From NCBI RefSeq assembly GCF_038561965.1, contig NZ_CP139348.1, forward strand, positions 1,922,001-1,986,000: 64,000 nucleotides of DNA. Reading direction: 5' to 3'. The notes under the pieces are model-generated. The model saw only the letters and a program-made list of their open reading frames with translations, did not search any database and was not told the origin of the DNA. Below, piece after piece: positions 50,240 to 58,617 of this stretch; the stretch's first letter is position 1, and the number at the start of each line of letters is the position of its first letter. Source of the DNA: Stutzerimonas stutzeri (GTDB taxonomy: Bacteria > Pseudomonadota > Gammaproteobacteria > Pseudomonadales > Pseudomonadaceae). The position numbers were made by a program, and so were the translations under genes.

Positions 50240-51460
50240 TCAAACTGTGGCCGCCACGGCCTGCTCGGCCATGGCGTGCAGCGTGAAACTGCGGGCATAG
50301 GCTGCCGGATCACTGCCGTCCCAGATCTTGCCGTCCATGAGTGTGGCACTGCGCATTGTCGACTCCGGCATGGCTACGCCAAGCGCTTCGGCGGCCTGTC
50401 GATACAGTTCGGTCTGCTGAACCTGTTGTGCTACCTGCAGGTAGTCCGGGTCCTGGCGCAGCAGACCCCAACGCCGTAGCTGGGTCATGAACCAGAGTCC
50501 GTCTGACAGATAAGGCATGTTTGCGGCGCCGTCAGCGAAAAAGCGCAGCGGGTGTTCGTCGCTCCAGGCGTTGCCTAGCCCGTCCTGATAGGTGCCGAGG
50601 AAGCGCGACTCGATAGCCGCGAGCGGTGCATCAATGTACTCCCGCCCGGCGATCAGCTGCGCTGTGCTGCGGCGGTTTTCCGGGCTCTGGTCGATGAAAC
50701 GACTTGCCTCGAGTACCGCCATTACCAATGCACGCGCTGTGTTTGGGTATTGCTCGACGAATGCACGGGTGCAGCCAAGTACCTTTTCGGGGTGGTCCGG
50801 CCAGATCGATTGACTAGTCGCCAGAGTGAAACCGACGCCTTCGGTGATCGCCTGGGCGCCCCATGGCTCGCCTGCGCAGAAGCCATCGATGCGTTCGGCG
50901 CGCAGGTGCGCCACCATTTGCGACGGCGGCAACACCAGCGTTCGCACATCCTGCAAGGGGTGGATGCCATTGGCGGCGAGCCAGTAGTACAGCCACATTG
51001 CGTGGGTGCCGGTGGGAAAGGTGTGCGCGAGGGTCAGTCGCGCACCGCTTTGGCGCACGCTGTTGCGCAACGCCTCCGGATCGGTCACGCCCGCGGCTTT
51101 CAGCGAGGCAGACAGGTTGATGCTCTGGCCGTTTTGCGCAAGGCCCATGAGCACTGCCATATCCACCGCCGGGCTGCCACCGATGCCCAGATGCACGGCA
51201 TAGATCAGTCCGTACAACCCGTGGGCTGCGTCCAGTTCACCGCCTATCAGCTTGTCGCGCAGCGCCGACCAGGAGTTCTGCCGCTGCAGGTTCAGCGTCA
51301 GGCCGAATGGCTGCGCGAAGCCCTGTGTCGCCGCGACGATCAGTGATGCGGCGTCCGTGAGGGGTAGAAAACCGAGATTGACCGAGCTCTTTTCCGGTGC
51401 GTCGCTGCCGGCAACCCAGGCCAGTGCGTCGTGGCGGTGCGGCGAGGGGGAGTCCGTCAT
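50240..51460 (-). CDS. nasS: Nitrate/nitrite sensor NasS
   Basis: A 406-residue cytoplasmic protein of the NrtA/CmpA solute-binding family. It lacks a signal peptide, as expected for NasS. Typical stretches: NLGFLPLTDAASLIVAATQGF at the start and LSDGLWFMTQLRRWG near the end. In characterised systems it holds NasT inactive until nitrate or nitrite binds. Same operon as nasT. No other promoter signal was assigned in the 175-base gap to batD. Confidence 0.9.
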   Translation of the reverse strand: MTDSPSPHRHDALAWVAGSDAPEKSSVNLGFLPLTDAASLIVAATQGFAQPFGLTLNLQRQNSWSALRDKLIGGELDAAHGLYGLIYAVHLGIGGSPAVDMAVLMGLAQNGQSINLSASLKAAGVTDPEALRNSVRQSGARLTLAHTFPTGTHAMWLYYWLAANGIHPLQDVRTLVLPPSQMVAHLRAERIDGFCAGEPWGAQAITEGVGFTLATSQSIWPDHPEKVLGCTRAFVEQYPNTARALVMAVLEASRFIDQSPENRRSTAQLIAGREYIDAPLAAIESRFLGTYQDGLGNAWSDEHPLRFFADGAANMPYLSDGLWFMTQLRRWGLLRQDPDYLQVAQQVQQTELYRQAAEALGVAMPESTMRSATLMDGKIWDGSDPAAYARSFTLHAMAEQAVAATV

Positions 51461-51635
51461 GCTGTGTTGGCCTTTTCGATTACGAAGCGCGCGTGCAGAT
51501 CTCGACGAGTGCCGCGACGGCTCAGGAGTGGTCTATGCCAAGCCTGAAGCAAGCGATATGCCAGCGTGGAAATGGTGCATAGCGCGCTACATACGCGCCG
51601 CGTCGGCAAGCGATGGTTAGCCAGGCCACAGGCGA

Positions 51636-53264
51636 TCAGCGAGGGTAGAGCGGCGGTAGGGCACTCTTGTCCTGTTCGACGCTAGGACCAACAGCCGGAG
51701 GCAGTGCCTGGATCGCCTGCCACAGGGCGTCGCCTTGCCAGCGCTGCCCGGCTTCGCTGTACAGCGCGCCATTCAAGTCGTCCAGCGCATCGGACAACGG
51801 CACGAAGCGGGCGGCCATGTCCGCCAGCGTCTCCGGTTGTTGCCGTGCCCAGGCGTCCAGCGCTTGGCGCGTGGCCTGGGAATCATTGGCCTGGCAGGCG
51901 CGGCGCAGGTCGTCGAGCAGGCTGCGCGGGGTCGGCCCGGGTTGCAATGCGCGTTGCACCGCAGGCTGTCGCCGTGCACGTGACCACAGCCCGAAGCCGA
52001 CGAGGGTGGTGAGGGCAAAGAGTGCGGTGCTCAGCTGCCAAGGCCAAACTGGTTGTTGCATGACCGGCACCGGCGCTACGGCGGATTGCTCCGCAGGCGG
52101 TGGCACGAGATTCGGGTTGTCTGCAACAGTCAGGGTGCGTTCGTCCAGGATGGTGCGTTCCAGCCGGTCTTCAACGGTGTTCCACCAGACCACTTCCAGC
52201 GCAGGCAGCTGCAGCGTGCCACTGCGCGTGGGAATCAGCGCTTCGCGCTGCTCACGGCTACCGACCAGCCCGGTACCGCTGACTTCGTTTGCGAGGCTTG
52301 GTTGGTCCGGATAGCGGCGCAATTCTGCGCTTTGCGCGGAACCGATGGCGGGCAGCTGTGTACTGGTCAAGCCTTCGGCCTTGAGCAACAGGCTGCGGGT
52401 GAGCGATTCGCCGGCTTGCGCCTGGTCCGGCTCAGGGCTCCAGGCTTCCACCAGCGTCAGGCTGCGTGCCGGCAGCCAGGGAGCATCAGCGGGATAGTCT
52501 GCCGGCTTGGCCTTGACCGTCAGCGGGATGCTCGGCGAGCGGACCTGAGTCGAGCGACCCGAGCGCGAGCCGTATACCGAGTTACTCCCGTTGGTCACGG
52601 TAGTGGCGCTGAACAGCTGGGCGGGGATCGTCAGCTCGCCGGATTTCTGCGGAAACAGGGCATAGCGCACTTCGATGACACCATGAAGGATGCCATTGAT
52701 GGTCTTCTCATAGGTACGTGGCTCACCGAGTCGCTCCACCAGCGCTTCGGGCATCTGCAGCGGCGACAGGGTGCTGTCGTCGTAAAGCGAAACCGAATGG
52801 TAGATGCGCAGCGTGAGGATCACCTGGGCCTGCACGTAGATGGTTTCCTGGTTGACGCTGGCGTCAATGAAGATCGGTGCCAACTGGTCGCCTTCGCTGC
52901 TTTTCAACGATTCCTGGACCAGCAGGGTAATCGGCTCGCTGCGCCAGTCGCCCAGCTGCAGTGGCGGAATGACCACGTAGCCGGTCTGCTTCGGACGAAG
53001 GGTGATCAACCAGCGCGTGATCGCCCGCGCTTCGCCATTGCTGCTCGAAAGCTGGTTGACCTGGCGGGTATCGAAGACTTGAAACAGATCATCCAGCGGC
53101 TGCAGGTCGGGCTTGCCGAACACCGCGCCGCCCTGGCTTTCCAGGCTCAGCTCGAAGGTTTCGTCGATGCTCAGCTGGGTGCGGTCCACTCGAGCGAAAA
53201 GACCGGCCGCTGCAGCCTGGCCGGCAAGGATGCTGAGCAGAAGAAAGGCCATCAGGCGCATCAT
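51636..53264 (-). CDS. BatD-family protein
   Basis: A 542-residue oxygen-tolerance (Bat) family protein. A signal peptide (SILAGQAAAAG) leads to a periplasmic part built of beta-sandwich domains (LSIDETFELSLES), one membrane segment near residue 420, and a cytoplasmic helical end. It is the last gene of the moxR-bat operon; start overlaps the preceding stop by four bases. Proposed to help assemble envelope proteins; no enzyme activity is known. Confidence 0.88.
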   Translation of the reverse strand: MMRLMAFLLLSILAGQAAAAGLFARVDRTQLSIDETFELSLESQGGAVFGKPDLQPLDDLFQVFDTRQVNQLSSSNGEARAITRWLITLRPKQTGYVVIPPLQLGDWRSEPITLLVQESLKSSEGDQLAPIFIDASVNQETIYVQAQVILTLRIYHSVSLYDDSTLSPLQMPEALVERLGEPRTYEKTINGILHGVIEVRYALFPQKSGELTIPAQLFSATTVTNGSNSVYGSRSGRSTQVRSPSIPLTVKAKPADYPADAPWLPARSLTLVEAWSPEPDQAQAGESLTRSLLLKAEGLTSTQLPAIGSAQSAELRRYPDQPSLANEVSGTGLVGSREQREALIPTRSGTLQLPALEVVWWNTVEDRLERTILDERTLTVADNPNLVPPPAEQSAVAPVPVMQQPVWPWQLSTALFALTTLVGFGLWSRARRQPAVQRALQPGPTPRSLLDDLRRACQANDSQATRQALDAWARQQPETLADMAARFVPLSDALDDLNGALYSEAGQRWQGDALWQAIQALPPAVGPSVEQDKSALPPLYPR

Positions 53265-54985
53265 CGACTGGTTTCCTGGTGCTTGCGCTGTTCGTAGAGA
53301 AATTTTCGCCGCAGCAGCTCGCCGGGGTTATCCGGAATCTGTCGCAGCCATTGTTCCATTGCTTGTTGCCGCTCCTGCTCAGGGAGCGCTTCATGCTGCG
53401 CCAGGGCCGTGGCGGCATCCTGTTCTTGCGCATCCGCTGTCGTTTCGCTTACCGAAGGTTGCGCGGCGCCACTGGCCTCCCGGTCTGCTTCGCCTTCGGC
53501 GTGGTCGGACGACGGCGAACTGGCCGAGCCTGGCTCCTGCGATTGCTGCGGCTGCGGCTGCGGTTGCGGTTCTTCAGTTTGCTCGTCCTGCTGATCCTGG
53601 TCTTGTTCGGATTCGGGCTGTTCCTCACGGCGGCGCAGCAGCTCTTCGACCAGTGCCTTGTTGCGTTGTGCCGGTTGCAGATCAGGCTGGAGATCGAGCG
53701 CCTGGTCGTAGGCCTCGATGGCAGCCTCCAAGGCTTCGCTGCGAGCCAGGGCATTGCCACGATTGTAGTGATCGACGGCTGTATTGCCTTCGGCGAACAG
53801 CTCCGCGGCGCCGGCATAGTCGCCGGCCTGGTAGCGCGCAGTCGCTCGCCAGCGGGGATCTATGAAGCGCTCCGCCGCCTCGGCGGGGCGCTGTGCCTCG
53901 AGCATGCGTTGACCTTGCTGATCGCGCCGCAGCCACAGGTCATCGAATTCGAACGCGTTGGCCGGCTGCGGCTGCAACAGCAGGAGCGGCAGGCAGAACA
54001 GCCAGCCGCGACGGCCAGCCAGCGCAGCAAGCAGGAGCAGCGGCACAAGGAGCCAGTGGCCCTGATCCAACCAGGCTTCGAATCGGGTGATCTCGTCGTC
54101 GTGCTGCAACGTACCGGCCTCATCGAACAGGCCGAGCGCCGCGAGATCGTCGTCGCCCAGGCGTGCCTGTTGGTAGCGACCGCCCAATTCTGTGGCCAGG
54201 CGCTGCAGCCGTGCATTGTCCAGGCGCGGGATCAGGATCGCGCCCTGTGCGTCCTTGAGGAAGCTGCCATTGTCTCCGGCAATGGGTGCGCCCTGTTCGG
54301 TGCCGACGCCGAGGATCAGCAGGTTCTCGCCGCGCCCACGCATCAAGGTGCCGATTGCTCTGTGTTCGTGCTCGTCCAGACTGCTGCCGATCAGCAGCAA
54401 GCGCCCCCGGCCCAGACCCGTTTGCTCGAGTAGGGCGAGACCCTTGGCGACGGCGAGGTCCGCACGTTGGCCCGGCTCGGGCATCAGGGCCGGATGCAAG
54501 GCATCCAGCAAGTTACGGGTGGTCGCCAGATCGTCTGACAGCGGCACCACGGTGTGGGCGCTGCCGGCGAACACCACCACGGCGGTCTGTACGTCCTGTC
54601 GCCGCTCCAGCAGATCCAGCAGTTTGCGCTTGGCCTGCTCCAGGCGCGTGGGCGGAACATCGCCAGCGAGCATCGAGGGGGTGAGCTCCAGCAGCACCAC
54701 CAGCGGATCGCTGCGCTTCACGCTGGGTTGCTCGAAGCGCTGCCAGCTGGGGCCGAGCAGGGCGCTGACGGCCAGCAGCCAGGCAACGCCGAGTACCAGC
54801 CAGGGCAAGCGACTATGCCGTAGCCGGCCGCGGGTCAGCAGCGCCGCATGAAAGGCTTCCGGGAGCAAACGCTGCCAGCGGCCGATTTGCAACTGGCGGT
54901 GCCAGAGCCGCCACAGCAACCAGATCAGCAGAGGCAGGATGACCAGCCAGTAGGGCCGTAGCAGATAGGGCAGCAGTTCGCTCAT
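53261..54985 (-). CDS. BatB/BatC fusion: VWA domain plus TPR repeats
   Basis: A 574-residue protein combining two Bat roles. Two membrane segments begin it; a von Willebrand A domain follows (VVLLELTPSMLAGD; the metal site reads E-L-T-P-S in place of the usual D-x-S-x-S). A further membrane segment near residue 325, TPR repeats (AVDHYNRGNALARSEALEAA), and a Gln/Glu/Pro-rich tail complete it. ATG 54985 overlaps the batA stop (ATGA); an in-frame start at 55033 lies inside batA. Confidence 0.88.
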   Translation of the reverse strand: MSELLPYLLRPYWLVILPLLIWLLWRLWHRQLQIGRWQRLLPEAFHAALLTRGRLRHSRLPWLVLGVAWLLAVSALLGPSWQRFEQPSVKRSDPLVVLLELTPSMLAGDVPPTRLEQAKRKLLDLLERRQDVQTAVVVFAGSAHTVVPLSDDLATTRNLLDALHPALMPEPGQRADLAVAKGLALLEQTGLGRGRLLLIGSSLDEHEHRAIGTLMRGRGENLLILGVGTEQGAPIAGDNGSFLKDAQGAILIPRLDNARLQRLATELGGRYQQARLGDDDLAALGLFDEAGTLQHDDEITRFEAWLDQGHWLLVPLLLLAALAGRRGWLFCLPLLLLQPQPANAFEFDDLWLRRDQQGQRMLEAQRPAEAAERFIDPRWRATARYQAGDYAGAAELFAEGNTAVDHYNRGNALARSEALEAAIEAYDQALDLQPDLQPAQRNKALVEELLRRREEQPESEQDQDQQDEQTEEPQPQPQPQQSQEPGSASSPSSDHAEGEADREASGAAQPSVSETTADAQEQDAATALAQHEALPEQERQQAMEQWLRQIPDNPGELLRRKFLYEQRKHQETSR

Positions 54986-56001
54986 CGACGCTGCTCCCGC
55001 CGCCATGCCAGGCGCTGCAGCTGAGCGCTCCACAGGCTGGCCGCCACCATCAGCAGACTGATCAGCAGTGCCGCCGACAGCGGCCAGACATAGAGCGCTT
55101 CGGCGAGGCGCGCTTGGGTCGGTTGCTGTGCGGCTGGCTCGAGCCGATCCAGGGCGTCGCCGATGGCCTTCAGCTCTGCGCTGGAGGCTGCGCGAAAGTA
55201 CTCTCCGCCGGTCTGGTCGGCGATGGCGCGAAGTGTGGGCTCGTCCAGGTCCAGGCCCGGATTGAAGCCGAAGCGGCTGAGTACTCCACCTTCTTCCGGA
55301 ACGGCGCCGATGCCGATGGTGTGGATTCGTATGCCTTCAGCGGCGGCCAACGAGGCCGCCAGCAGCGGCTCGATTTCACCGCCATTGCTTGCGCCATCGG
55401 TGATCAACACCAGCACGCGGCTATTCGCTGGTCGGTCCCGCAGGCGTTTCACGGCCAAGCCGATGGCATCGCCGATAGCGGTGTTGCTGCCGGCAATGCC
55501 TACCCGCGCCTCGTCCAGCCAGACACGCACCGTGCGGCGGTCGAAGGTCAGTGGTGCCTGTAGATAGGCCTTGCTGCCGAACAGGATCAGGCCGACGCGA
55601 TCGCCGCGGCGCTGTTCGATGAAGTCGCCGAGCAGCACCTTGACCAGGTCCAGGCGTGTCAGCTCCTCGCCTTGCCATTGCATGTCGGGGTAGTCCATCG
55701 AGCCGGAGACGTCCACAGCCAGCAGCAGATCGCGGCCACTGGTGGGCAGGGGCAGCGGTTCACCGAGCCACTGCGGGCGGGCCGCGGCAAACAGCAGCAG
55801 CAGCCAGATGGTGAGGTAGGGCAGTTGCTGGCGCCAGGCGGGCAGTGCGATACGGGCGCGACGCCCCGCGAGTTGTTGCAGCTCATCGAGGAAGCTGACC
55901 TTCAAGGCGGCTTCGCCACTGTCGGCAGGCGGCAGCAGTGCGCGCAGTAGCCAGGGCAAGGGCAGCAGGGCAAAGATCCAGGGCCAGGCCAGTTCAAACA
56001 T
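54982..56001 (-). CDS. BatA-family VWA protein
   Basis: A 339-residue membrane protein. Two N-terminal membrane segments, a von Willebrand A domain with intact metal site (LLLAVDVSGSMDYPDM, then TDGASNGG), and one C-terminal membrane segment. The MIDAS motif D-x-S-x-S is complete here, in contrast to the neighbour BatB/C. It overlaps the DUF4381 gene by eight bases. Confidence 0.9.
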   Translation of the reverse strand: MFELAWPWIFALLPLPWLLRALLPPADSGEAALKVSFLDELQQLAGRRARIALPAWRQQLPYLTIWLLLLFAAARPQWLGEPLPLPTSGRDLLLAVDVSGSMDYPDMQWQGEELTRLDLVKVLLGDFIEQRRGDRVGLILFGSKAYLQAPLTFDRRTVRVWLDEARVGIAGSNTAIGDAIGLAVKRLRDRPANSRVLVLITDGASNGGEIEPLLAASLAAAEGIRIHTIGIGAVPEEGGVLSRFGFNPGLDLDEPTLRAIADQTGGEYFRAASSAELKAIGDALDRLEPAAQQPTQARLAEALYVWPLSAALLISLLMVAASLWSAQLQRLAWRREQRR

Positions 56002-56488
56002 GCTTGCGAATCCAGATGTCGACGGATTGTTCGAGGCCGTCGATGGCCTTGTCGTCGAGCCGGCACTCGGCTCGATAGGCGCCTTCGACCAGAATCATCC
56101 AGCGGGTCAGTCCGGCGGCCGGGCAGCGGCTGTCGAGAAAGGCCAGCCAGGTACGGCCGCTGAGCGTGTGCGGATGGTCGTCGGGATAGCGGATGCGGCA
56201 GAGTCGCTTGAGCAAACCGTTGATCTGCTGCAGCCATTGGCTGGCGGGTTGGCCGCCGTAGGGCTTGCTCAGGCGGGACAACTCGATGAGCGCCTCTTGG
56301 CGCTGCGGGTCCAATGGCGCCTCGGGCTGGACGCGTGGTTGACGCGTGATCAGACGATGGCGCAGCTGCCACAACGCAGCGAAGACGCCGAATAGCACCA
56401 GCCCGAGCAGCCACCAGCCCGGCGCCGGGGGCCACCAGTGGACAGGCTCCGGGTTGATCAGCGGTGCCAACTGGTCGAGCGGGTTCAT
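55994..56488 (-). CDS. DUF4381 family membrane protein
   Basis: A 164-residue protein of the DUF4381 family, always found in such operons. One membrane segment near residue 25-45 (GWWLLGLVLFGVFAALWQL), then a helical cytoplasmic region. Start LDQLAPLINPEPVHWWPPAPGW is typical. It overlaps both neighbours by a few bases. Function unknown. Confidence 0.88.
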   Translation of the reverse strand: MNPLDQLAPLINPEPVHWWPPAPGWWLLGLVLFGVFAALWQLRHRLITRQPRVQPEAPLDPQRQEALIELSRLSKPYGGQPASQWLQQINGLLKRLCRIRYPDDHPHTLSGRTWLAFLDSRCPAAGLTRWMILVEGAYRAECRLDDKAIDGLEQSVDIWIRKHV

Positions 56489-57447
56489 GGCCGTGTGCTC
56501 GGATGCCGGACGCTCAGATGCTCGCGCAGCTGTTCGATCAAGTCATGCTGGGTGTCCAGCGGCATCAGCGGCACCCGCAAACGGTTGGCCAGGCGCTGCC
56601 AACGCGCGCTGCGCGCTTCGCCCAGCTCGCGGTAGCGCTGACGCAGCGCGGCGTCGTGGGTATCGAGTTCCAGCCGCGCATTGCCTTCACTGAAGCGCAG
56701 CAGGCCGGCGGCGGGCAGGGCGCGATCCAGCGGGTCGAACAGGGGCAACAACAGCAAGTCGACATGGCGCGCCAGCAGGCTGAGCTGTTGTTCTGCGGCA
56801 TCGGTCAGGGTGCGCTCGTCGCAGAGAATCACCGACAGGCTACCGGGGCGCAGCACTTCTCGTGCCCTGCGTAGCGCCATGCTGAACGCTTCCGGATCGA
56901 GTGGGCTTTCCGGGTGCAGTCGGTTGTTGGCCTGCGTGACGCGATCGAGCAGCTGTAGCAGGCTCTGCTTGCTGCGCCGCGGCTTGATCTCCTGCTGCTC
57001 GCTGCCGAACACCAAGCCGCCGACCCGGTCGTTGTGGCTGAGCGCCGCCCAGGCGATCAGGCTTGCCGCATGAGCTGCCAACACTGACTTGAACAGACGG
57101 CCACTACCAAAGAAAAGGCGCGGGCTCTGTTCGATGACGATGTAGATCGGGCGCTCGCGTTCTTCATGGAAGAGCTTGGTATGGGGCTCCTGGGTGCGCG
57201 CGGTGACTCGCCAGTCGATGGTGCGCACATCATCTCCGGCCTGGTAGACACGGACCTGGTCGAAATCCACACCACGCCCGCGCAGCTTGGAATGATGCAG
57301 ACCCACCAGCGGACTGCGGCGATGGGGCGTGGAGAAAATGGGCACTTCACGCACGCGATGGCGCATATCGATCAGCTCGGCCAGGCTCACCCGGATGCCG
57401 GCGGTCTGCTCGCTCGGCTGCCCGCTGCCGGAAGCCTGCGGTTGCAT
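56485..57447 (-). CDS. DUF58 family protein
   Basis: A 320-residue cytoplasmic protein of the DUF58 family. The signature YQAGDDVRTIDWRVTARTQEP is near residue 68. The fold is related to von Willebrand A domains. It is coupled with moxR: its start overlaps the moxR stop. The partnership of DUF58 and MoxR is general in bacteria; function is not settled. Confidence 0.9.
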   Translation of the reverse strand: MQPQASGSGQPSEQTAGIRVSLAELIDMRHRVREVPIFSTPHRRSPLVGLHHSKLRGRGVDFDQVRVYQAGDDVRTIDWRVTARTQEPHTKLFHEERERPIYIVIEQSPRLFFGSGRLFKSVLAAHAASLIAWAALSHNDRVGGLVFGSEQQEIKPRRSKQSLLQLLDRVTQANNRLHPESPLDPEAFSMALRRAREVLRPGSLSVILCDERTLTDAAEQQLSLLARHVDLLLLPLFDPLDRALPAAGLLRFSEGNARLELDTHDAALRQRYRELGEARSARWQRLANRLRVPLMPLDTQHDLIEQLREHLSVRHPSTRP

Positions 57448-58406
57448 CAGGCCACCGCGACCACGTCGAGAATGCGCTGGATGACGCGGTCCTGGTCGAT
57501 CCCGGCTGCTTCCGCCTCGAAGGAAAGGATCAGGCGGCGACGCAGCACGTCGAAGAGCATCGCCTGGATATCCTCGGGGCTGACGAAGTCACGCCCGGCC
57601 AGCCAGGCATGGGCACGGGCACAGCGGTCCAGCGAGATGGATCCGCGCGGGCTCGCGCCATAGGCGATCCACTCGGCCAGCTCGGCGTCGAACTTCGCCG
57701 GAGTACGGGTCGCCATGATCAGCTGCACGAGGTATTCCTCTACGGCGTCGGCCATGTACAGCCCGAGGATGTCCTTGCGTGCGGCGAAGATGGCCTGCTG
57801 GCTGACCCGGTGCTCCGGTGCCGCTTCGCCGTTGATGGCTTCGCCCCTGGCCTGCTGAAGAATACGGCGCTCGACCGAGGCGTCAGGGAAGCCAATCTTC
57901 ACGTGCAGCAGGAAGCGGTCCAGTTGCGCTTCTGGCAGCGGGTAGGTGCCTTCCTGTTCGATCGGGTTCTGCGTTGCCATCACCAGAAACAGCGGTGGAA
58001 GGTCGTAGGTGCTGCGTCCGACGCTGACCTGCCGTTCGGCCATCGCCTCGAGGAGTGCCGACTGCACCTTGGCCGGGGCCCGGTTGATCTCGTCAGCAAG
58101 CACCAGGTTGTGGAAGATCGGGCCTTGCTGGAAAACGAAGCTGCCGGTTTCCGGACGGTAGATTTCTGTGCCGGTGATGTCCGCTGGCAGCAGGTCGGGC
58201 GTGAACTGAATACGATGGAACTCGGCCTCCAGACCCTCGGCGAGCTCTTTGATAGCGCGTGTCTTGGCCAGACCCGGCGCACCCTCGACGAGCATATGGC
58301 CGTCGGCGAGCAGGGCGATCAGCAGTCGTTCGATCAGCCGTTCCTGGCCCAGAATCTGGGTGGACAGGAACTGTCGCAGCGCGGTTATCGATTCACGGTG
58401 ATCCAT
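57447..58406 (-). CDS. MoxR-family AAA+ ATPase
   Basis: A 319-residue AAA+ ATPase. Walker A GAPGLAKT is at 42-49, Walker B is in LVLADEINRAPAKVQ, and the sensor region MATQNPIEQEGTYPLPEAQ follows. It is the first gene of a six-gene operon (moxR-DUF58-DUF4381-batA-batB/C-batD) and is thought to act as a chaperone for metal-insertion or complex assembly with the VWA proteins. Divergent from gdhB with a 211-base gap. Confidence 0.92.
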   Translation of the reverse strand: MDHRESITALRQFLSTQILGQERLIERLLIALLADGHMLVEGAPGLAKTRAIKELAEGLEAEFHRIQFTPDLLPADITGTEIYRPETGSFVFQQGPIFHNLVLADEINRAPAKVQSALLEAMAERQVSVGRSTYDLPPLFLVMATQNPIEQEGTYPLPEAQLDRFLLHVKIGFPDASVERRILQQARGEAINGEAAPEHRVSQQAIFAARKDILGLYMADAVEEYLVQLIMATRTPAKFDAELAEWIAYGASPRGSISLDRCARAHAWLAGRDFVSPEDIQAMLFDVLRRRLILSFEAEAAGIDQDRVIQRILDVVAVA

Positions 58407-58617
58407 CGTTTCGCTTCTTCCAGGGTGGGCGGCAGATCGGCTGATGGGGCTGGCGGGGCCGTCAGCAGCTATTGCCTGCTACAGACAGTCGCAGGGGACT
58501 GTTGGAGAAGCGCCACTTTACTGCATTAGCCCTCAACTAGACTAACCTTGAACCTTCGTCCTGTGCCGTCAGTCACTACCGACGTGCCTTTCCCCAGCAA
58601 GCCAAGCGGAGCCATAC

